This document shows, piece after piece, positions 34,901 through 43,900 of a stretch of DNA of 64,000 bases. This DNA comes from Harmonia axyridis (Eukaryota; Arthropoda; Insecta; Coleoptera; Coccinellidae), in NCBI RefSeq assembly GCF_914767665.1, contig NC_059501.1:51584798-51648797 (forward strand), read 5' to 3'. Within the stretch, counting starts at the first letter, position 1; the number at the start of each line of letters is the position of its first letter. The notes under the pieces were generated by a model. It was given only the letters and a program-made list of their open reading frames with translations. It ran no database searches and had not been told where the DNA came from. The translations under genes were made by a program, and so were the position numbers.

Positions 34901-37900
34901 GTGAATATATATTGATAATATTGAATGGCTGATACTGCATCAAATAAAATAAGAGAAAAACAGAAAAAGTAACAATCAGAAATGTACAAAATATAGTAAA
35001 ACCAGTTATTGAATAATTAAATTTCCTAAATATATCTGATATTTTCTATTAATTTCTGAGCTAATCAAAGAATTGTGAAATCTCTAAATGAAAAGGTATG
35101 ATTTTTAGGACATCGAATAATAAATAATTAGCCATATGCATATATTCGGACGTTTATTTATTTAATAATAATGATGAGTAATCAACCTCCAAACAAAATA
35201 CACTCATTTTATAATTGTATATATCGAAATAGTTAAGAGGCTAATACTGTAACAAAAAATGAGAGAAAAATTAAAAATTTCACAACAAAAAACTCAGAAA
35301 TGGGTAGTTAAAACAGTCCCTAAATAATCGAATTTCCCAACTATATTTGATGAATTTTTCGAGAGAAAAATACAATTATTCCTATTCATTCTCCACCAAC
35401 GACATATCGTCGTCTAAGAGTGTAAATCTGCTAAGTCCATTTTGAACAATTTCACAGGAGACCAAAAAAACCGTACAGTACAGTGTTATAATAATAATAA
35501 TAAGAGAGTTTATTCATGAAAATACATTCAATAGAGTTTATTGAATGTATTTTCATGAATAAACTGTCTTATTATTATTATTATAACACTGTACTGTACG
35601 GTTTTTTTGGTCTCCTGTGAAATTGTTCAAAATGGACTTAGCAGATTTACACTCTCAGCCGACGATATTACAATTGAGGAAGAGAATCATTTGAGTTTTT
35701 TTATTAGTCAGCCTGCTTCGACGTTCTGTTTATATCTGTCCGGCTTTCGAAAACAATCGTTCGCACTGAACTTATGTTGCTAGAGTGCATCAATAAGTGC
35801 CGACAAAGGTTCCGAAGCAATAAAAACATCAGGCTGGCAGGCTGGCTTCATAATTTACGATTGCACGGACGTTGATATGCCAATATCTGTGAAATGTTCA
35901 AACAGTGATCCCATCACGCTCTGTATTCGTTTTTCGGAACCGTGACTACCTGTGACAGTCTGATATCAGTGATTAAATCACAGTTCGTGAAATATCGCTC
36001 ATCTCTAATTAGGTCTATGGCAATTGGCACTATTCCAACCGTAAGCCCCATAAGCGTTCGGAAAATCACACCGTTCGCACAGTCTGCACTGTTCCGCGTT
36101 CCGTAAATGGTAACCGGTTACACCGGTGCTCAACCTTTCACACCGTCTAGATAGGCGGAGAAAAGGGTGCGACAATAAATTACAAAAATATTAACATAAA
36201 AATTAAGAAAAGAGGTACCCCAAATTCTTATTTCGAGAGGTTATATTGAACACAAATAAGTTTTATATTCAGGACAATACAAATGAAAATTGGAGGCTTC
36301 TAAATAAGAAACAAATTTATTTTTATAGAGGAGACTAAACCGGGCATTCCAAATATTACAATTGATGTATTTTTTGATTATATTAAATTTCTCTTGAAAG
36401 GTAGATTGTATTAAGCTTTGAACCTAAAAATCAGAAATTAAGGATTGGTTTGAAAATAGGTACATGCATTGGTCGTCTTTGAGCATCATGCACGAATCTG
36501 AAAATTTTGGAAAAACAATAATTATGAATTATAAGCTTATTATGCAAAATCTCTTTGTATATTTAGAGTTTTTTCTTATGTTTGTATATGTTGAAGGCAA
36601 TTTAAAAACGAATATTATTATCAAAAATAAAGGTTTATTTTACTAAACACATAATTGTATCTCAGCGAAGAAATCTTTCATCCATGTTCAAAGAATGCAT
36701 TATGAAATTCCTTTCACTCTCTTCTAATTGGTTCCCTGATTGATTATGCATATTTTTGATGTCTACAAAATTTCCAACTTTTTCAATAAGTGGTTCATAA
36801 TAATAATAATAACATTTCTTTATTACCCAACAGGAATATCCCAATTACAGGGTAAAAATAATATACAATACAGTGCACAATACACAAAAATAATTCAACA
36901 CATCAACATGTTGCATCAGCCACTGAAAATTCACTTCCCGAAACTCAACCAAAAACATTAATTCTTAGTTTATCAGCACTTTTACAAATACGGTTAACTG
37001 GAGATCGTTCAGAAATATTAGTCCGAGCCGTAGGCAAATAGAAAACTGGTGTCGACCTCGCTGCTAGTCTCGGTACATTGAAAGACATCTTGGACAGAAG
37101 ATATGGTGAATCTATCCTGTTGGCTAACAATCCACGGGCAAACCTGGCAAATTGTTCTTGATGTCTATCAAGTAACGAGGATATCCTCAACTCCTCCATA
37201 ACATCAGAAAGGTCTGCACCACGCTCAGGATACCGCCCTGTTCTCTTGAAAAACACGTATTTGAAAAATATCTTATGAATACGCTCCAATCGCGACAGAT
37301 GACAGTCATAAATAGGGAACCACACCAAGTGAGCATACTCCAACTTACTGACAACCAGCGCGAAATAGAGATTCCTCAATATCGACCAATCCCCGAACTC
37401 ACTGCTGCATCTAAAAACTGATCTATATGCGGGATAAAGCTGAATGAGGAGTCATATAAAACTCCGAGGTCACATATTTCATCTTTATTGATGAGAAATC
37501 TCTCAGCAATATGATAGCCATACGATAGAGGAGTTGACTTTCTAGTGTATGTGACCTTGAAACATTTGTCCATATTTAAAACAAGCCTGTTACATAAGCA
37601 CCAACCATGAACATATTCCAAGCACGACTGGAGAAACAGCAAATCAGTCACATCACGGATTCTCAAGTAAAAGCTTAAAGTCGTCTGCCAAAGCCAATGC
37701 TGGACATCTAAGTGAGGTGAGAAGATCATTGATGTATATAACAAACAACAATGGCTCCAAATTTGATCCCTGGGGAACGCCACATGAAAGAGCATACTCA
37801 AACGATTTGAAGCCATTGTAAATAACATAATTCATTCTTCTCCTGAGATACGATTGTAGAAGCCTCACATATGCTGGACTGAAACCCAGTGATGTTAATT

Positions 37901-40900
37901 TCCTCAGCAGAATATTGTGGTCAACAGTATCAAACGCTCTAGATAGGTCAGTGTAGATAACATCAACTTGACCACCCTCGTCCAAGCACTCCGTGATGTA
38001 TTGTGAAATTGTTGCTAGGTTCATCAACAATATCCTCAGGATTATCTCCTTTCAACTCTTTCAAGAATCAAGATGAACACATTATGTAGAATACATCCTG
38101 ATAGGTGTCACGAGGAGACAAATTAGATCTAGTTTGACGGTCTCCAATAATTTCAATCGACGAAATTGTTTTTTTTTCTTTTCACAAAGCACATTCAAAA
38201 ATTCTTCGATATCAGGTCCGTTAGCTTCGTCATCGTTCGACAAAACACGTACGCACCTCTTGCACCGTGGTCAATCAGAGTAACTGAAAATATTGACATA
38301 GTTCTTGCATTCTGCTTTGTGTTTGTGCGATATTCTACAAATATTTATATTTTTAAATCATTTTAATGGTTATGAGTCGTTCGAATCGCTATTTTTCAGT
38401 TCCTCAGTGTTCTTCCTGAAAAAAAAATTCTTCGATATCAGCTCCGTGAGCTCCGGCCGTCATCGTTCGGCAAAACACGCACGCACCTCTTGCACACGGG
38501 TCACGTGATCTATCAACCGTTCGCACCTTAAACCGCATCGGTGTGGATTTGCCGAACGCAGTAAATGAAAATAATAAATATTCTGCTTACTAAAAATTTG
38601 ACTATTAGGAAAAATATCGGATCGGACAGATGAAATCAAATTTTCCATGATACGAACGGTCTCATAGCTTCCAATAGTTTTCTGATAGGAACAATGTCAT
38701 ATTCTTTGGCTGGGTTGACAAATAAAAGATGCGTTTCTTTGAACTTTTCTCTTGTTCTTCACTTGATCATTTGATTGTAAAGGTGTTATCTGTACCCGAG
38801 CGCTCTGCTCTGAAGCCACTTTGCTCTGCGGCTTCACAACTTTGATATTCTTCGTCTAATCTGTCCTTCATTATGTGTCCATAAAGCCTACTAAACGTGC
38901 AGTAACTAACGATACCCTGTAGTAGTTGTCACAATTATTTCGGTCTCCTTTTTTATATAAAGATGTTATAAAAGCTGTTTTCCATTCTTCCGGAACATGA
39001 TAACCATTTATACACATTGTGAGTAGTTGTGCTATCAACTGGAATAATTTTGTCCTGCCATACTTGACGAATTCATTATACAGGATGATTCACCGCGATG
39101 GCCTATTAGACGTTTATGGAAAACTAATCATAATTTTGTGCTGAAAATTTGCATGTTGGGGTTTGAACAATGATCTTTCTCCCTAAAATATTTTCAGATC
39201 TCTATAACATTCGGTTATACCGGAAACAGACTACTATTTCCTTATTTCAAATGGCACGCCCAGTATATTATTGCATCGTTAGATTACTTTTCTGATGACA
39301 ATTTCAGCAATATGCCATACCTTGGGTAAAAACTCAACGGTTCATGAGTTAATGGGATTCTCATGGAAAAAATGGCGATGGGGACTGTATACTCCTACCG
39401 TACCTGGTGATTTCGCATTCTTGAGCAGTTTCACTTTTCTGACAATTTCTTCTGTAGTACAAATGGACTTATTGCCATTTTTCAAAAATTGCCGTGCTTT
39501 CCGACCACCTGTGGACTGATCCGTAAATTTGCGGAAGACTTGAAAACTTTTCGGGAAATGATTAAAAAATCATTCAATACTCTCGAACGGTTTTCAAGAT
39601 ATGATCTTTAGTCCACTATGTCCATGAAATTTTCCGAAAAGAGTGGCCTACGTCAAAAAATATCTCAGATAAATGATGACAAGCATTGGCGGATTAGGAC
39701 AACTGGGGCCCCGAGGAAGACAAATCTGGGGCCCCTTTTTTTTTTATAATATTGTTAATTTAACTAATAAAGAATGTTACGCGTTGCTTTAGGAGCACAC
39801 ACAAAACTATTGTATTTTTGTTCACCCTATACCAATTGGAATCAACATGTGATACATTTTTGGAATCAGCTCAGCTAGAGTAATCGGAAAATTGAGACAA
39901 AATGTTCAATTTGAAAAAAAAAATGACGGTGACGTCATTACTTGAAAGTAATTCGCCCTGTATATTAGATTATTATTTTAAAATACGGTAAATTAAAATA
40001 AAAAATCGACGTGTTTCAGGATTATTTCTTAAAATGGTCTGTTTAGCTAAAAATGAATTTGTTCCATACTTTACGGACACGGTGTATATCGAATTCTTCT
40101 ATTTGGCGCAGAGCTCTACCCGCTCTTATCTTGGCATTAGCTCCCGATTGATACCATTTATTCATATATGGCATACGCATTATTAGTACAATCATAATTT
40201 ATAGTTGTTTTTCACTTCCGCATGTTTTCGCATATTTTCACCCGGCTTTCTTTCCATGTGTTTTATATGGGTTATGCAAGTGGGATCTATACCGTTTCAG
40301 CGATCAGTTCAAAAATTAGTACGCTTTATTTCACGAGACCATCGATTTATATAAGGTTTTTACTCTTATCAATTTCAAATAGTTCGTCATTGCGGAAAGT
40401 TCTTATTTATTTTTGAATGGAAAAAAATTAGATAAATTTTTTTATCGAAGAATAAATATATGCATGGTATAACTTTCCGAACAAATATTCGAAAATATTA
40501 TACAAAAAGTCTTGTCAAAGGCTGAAAAAACGTTTATTCTGAAATCAAAAATAAAAATATAATGACTTCTTAACTTGAATAAAAAGAAATAATATAATGG
40601 CATGCAGACAATTTTAAATTCCGGAAAAAAAACCTCCTCGAGCGCGTCTCGAACTCGCAATCACCGAATCACTAGTCCAGCTCTACCAACCGACCTACCG
40701 AGGAAGTTGAAAGTTCCAACCGCATATCGAGGAATCGCTTCTCCCAGAATCAAATGTTAGTAGTATCGCTTACAAACTATGTAGTTCGCAGGGGTTAGGG
40801 AAAGTTAATGTTGGAAGGGAACTCATTCATTAGTGGTGATCATCACGATTCTACTTTACCTTTCCCTCAAGGTCGTCGACATAAATCGATTTCAGCATGA

Positions 40901-43900
40901 TTCAGATTTCTGAATCTTCTGACCTACTGAACAAATTAAGCCAAAGATAAATAAGAAGATAATGGTTTTAACCCTTGTAAAGCAACTTTTCATCATCAAC
41001 TTTCCCTAACCCTTGCGAACTACATAGTTTGTAAGGGATACCACTTCAAAATGATAGTTTCACATGCATTTTACATGAAATATTTTGTGACATGAAATAT
41101 TTGATGTTTTATTATTATATTTTTGAATTTCTTCATTTGATTGACCGATAATTAATGAATAATTTTTATTTTCAGCCAAGGTTTGGCAGATAATGCTGTA
41201 ATTTCAAAAGTCAATGGAGTCCTTTGGGATTTGGATAGACCTCTAGAAGTGGATTCAAAATTAGAACTTCTCAAATTTGATAATCCTGAAGCGCAAGCAG
41301 TGTTTTGGCATTCCTCTGCTCATATTTTGGGAGAAGCTCTAGAACGTTTATATGGTGGTTGCCTTTGTTATGGACCACCAATAGATAATGGATTTTACTA
41401 TGATATGTACTTGGATAACAAAAGTGTGAGTACTCGATTTTCGGACAATAACAAACATTCAACAAATTTCTTTATGGTTTATTTTTTTTCATGAAAATAT
41501 GATTTACATGAAAATCTCATATGTATAATATATCAATAATATAAGAATCATTGATGACGCTTGTTTGAAATATAAATAAAATTTTGGAGAATTCATATCT
41601 CAGAAAGTTTTAGGACTAGAATTTTGCGATTAAAAAAATATTTTCAGTATAATTTTAGTGATATACAGATTCAGAAAATCATTTGCGGAATACACTGATC
41701 AATTAGTGAACCAAAATAAAATGACATATTATTGGCGACAGATCCAATACAGGGTGACCCAAATTCGATGATCACTGAAAGCATCCTGAGAACTATAAGA
41801 CGAGAAAAAATTTTTTCGAAATAATGAGATATCAGAAAGCAGATCATAGATATCTTGATTCGTTCTCGAGTTAGAGGGAGTTTTTGAAAAATGACTGTGT
41901 TATGATAATAAGTATGCAAGAAATACAAATACTTTATTCCATCTAAATTGACATTTCTACTAATAATATAACCACAGATTACTAGTTACAACATCTCCCC
42001 TTTTTGGTTTCTAACATCTTTTCGGACAATTTTTCTGGGCCAGGTATTCCACTTGATAAACAGATATTTTTATCCACTCTACTCGATTGCTCAATGTCTT
42101 GTAATATTTCATTATTGGATTCAATCACTTGTCTAGCCTCATCTGAATCATCTTCAATATTTTAATAACAAAATAATTTCCTAACGGACTGTACTGAGGA
42201 TTATCGTTTGTTTGAATGATGTAAAATAAAATTTGCCTGAGAAGTCAATAATTTCTGAATGAACTATATTTATGATGAATAAAATGACAAAAAGAATTGA
42301 AATGAATTTTTAATATCTCTTTACCTAATAATAAAATTCTGTATTTTTATCAAAATTTTTTTTTCTGAAAAATTTGGGGAAGCACTCACCAACCTAGTCA
42401 ACAAACTCTGATTGTCTTTTTTCAACACAGGCGATCAGAGTTTATTGACTTTGGATTCGTAATCTACCTCAAAAAATTAGTAAGTTTGGAAAATTTCAAC
42501 TCGTTCAGAGCAGTATGGGATAAAGTAAATAATTACCTTTTTCATTCAGGTAACTGCAGGAGAGTTTCCAGCAGTTGAAGGATTAATGAAGAATATTGTT
42601 AAGGACAAACAACCATTTGAGAGATTAGAAATGACTAAGGAGGATCTTCTGGAGATGTTCAAATACAACCAATTCAAAGTTAGAATTCTCAATGAAAAAG
42701 TGGACACTCCGACTACCACTGTTTACAGATGCGGTCCACTTATTGATCTTTGTAGAGGACCACATGTCAGGCATACTGGCAAAATTAAGGCTTTAAAAGT
42801 TGTGAAGGTAAAAATGAAATGCGTTCTTGAAGTTTCGGTTGAAAATTGTTTTTTCAGAATTCATCTACTTATTGGGAAGGTAAATCAGATGCTGAAACTC
42901 TCCAAAGGGTTTATGGAATAAGCTTTCCAGACCCAAAACTGCTGAAAGAATGGGAAAAACTCATGGAAGAAGCTGCAAAACGAGACCATAGGAAACTTGG
43001 AAGGGTGAGAATTGATCAATGATCGATTTTTAGTTCATGATTTCATGCCAATTTGGACCCGCCACTTCGTTCTCCTTGAATATTTTTTCAAATAATGACG
43101 ATGACTTTTTTCCATTTTCGTTCGGTATAGATGAAACAAAATTTAAATGTTGCTGCAATTTAAGCTTAATTCACTTGTGCAAACCTTGACAAAATATGTC
43201 CAGCAGTTTTGGAGATAAGCGTTCAAACGAAGATATACAAAACGTTTTTTTGTATCTGCTTTTGAGTAATATCGACCCGATCGGTTAAGTTTTTACCGAA
43301 ATTTTCTTCTTGATTATGTGCTATGGTCATGATTCTGTACGGAACTCGGTTTTGGGGTTCACGATCAAGTTCTACCGATACATCCATGTCAACATCGATT
43401 AACGCATTGAAAACTTTAAAACTGAAAAAATAAATATTTTATATCATATATTTTTATTTCAATGATTTCTGAAATTTAATATGAATATTTTTTTTTTAAA
43501 TATGTGGTTTTCATTTTTATGCATAATATTTTCTTTTAGGAACAAGAACTGTTCTTTTTCCACGAGTTGTCACCAGGCTCATGTTTCTTTCAACCAAAAG
43601 GTGCTCATATTTACAACACTCTAATAAATTTCATCAAGAAAGAATATAGAAAGAGAGGTTTTCAAGAAGTTGTAACCCCCAACATTTTCAATGCCAAATT
43701 GTGGCAGACTTCAGGCCATTGGGCTCATTATGCTGTAAGTACATTTCTTTCAGGTATTCCAAAACATTTATGAATGAAGTTATCATGGTTTTTCTCTTTT
43801 ACCATTAATTTGACTTTTTACAGGAAAACATGTTTCAATTTGATGTTGATAAAGATACTTTTGCATTGAAACCTATGAATTGTCCATCTCACTGGTAATA

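Larger units (their letters stand above)
31719..36007. mobile_element. hAT-type element packed with large palindromes
   Basis: The ends TAGAGATGAGCGATA (31719) and its inverted copy ending at 36007 are flanked by the 8 bp direct repeat ATTAGGTC (31711-31718, 36008-36015), as expected of hAT. The 4.3 kb interior contains a long inverted repeat with arms of over 500 bp, a decayed second hAT in minus orientation, a 178 bp foldback and a 239 bp palindrome. No transposase for the outer ends was recognised, so it is probably non-autonomous. Confidence 0.75.
26507..41175 (+). other. Giant transposon-filled intron 2 of threonyl-tRNA synthetase
   Basis: The donor AG|GTAGGG and acceptor TTTTCAG|C restore the codon AG|C (Ser) of the conserved GISQGLADN segment. 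The 14.7 kb in between contains at least two complete MITEs, RTE-like LINE pieces, a hAT element of 4.3 kb with several large palindromes, a Harbinger relic with a LINE inside it, a tRNA-like sequence and another MITE. The other synthetase introns are 50-1124 bp. Confidence 0.9.

Noticed and set aside
40633..40704. Functional tRNA gene
   Set aside because: The anticodon stem has at most two acceptable pairs and no anticodon can be assigned.
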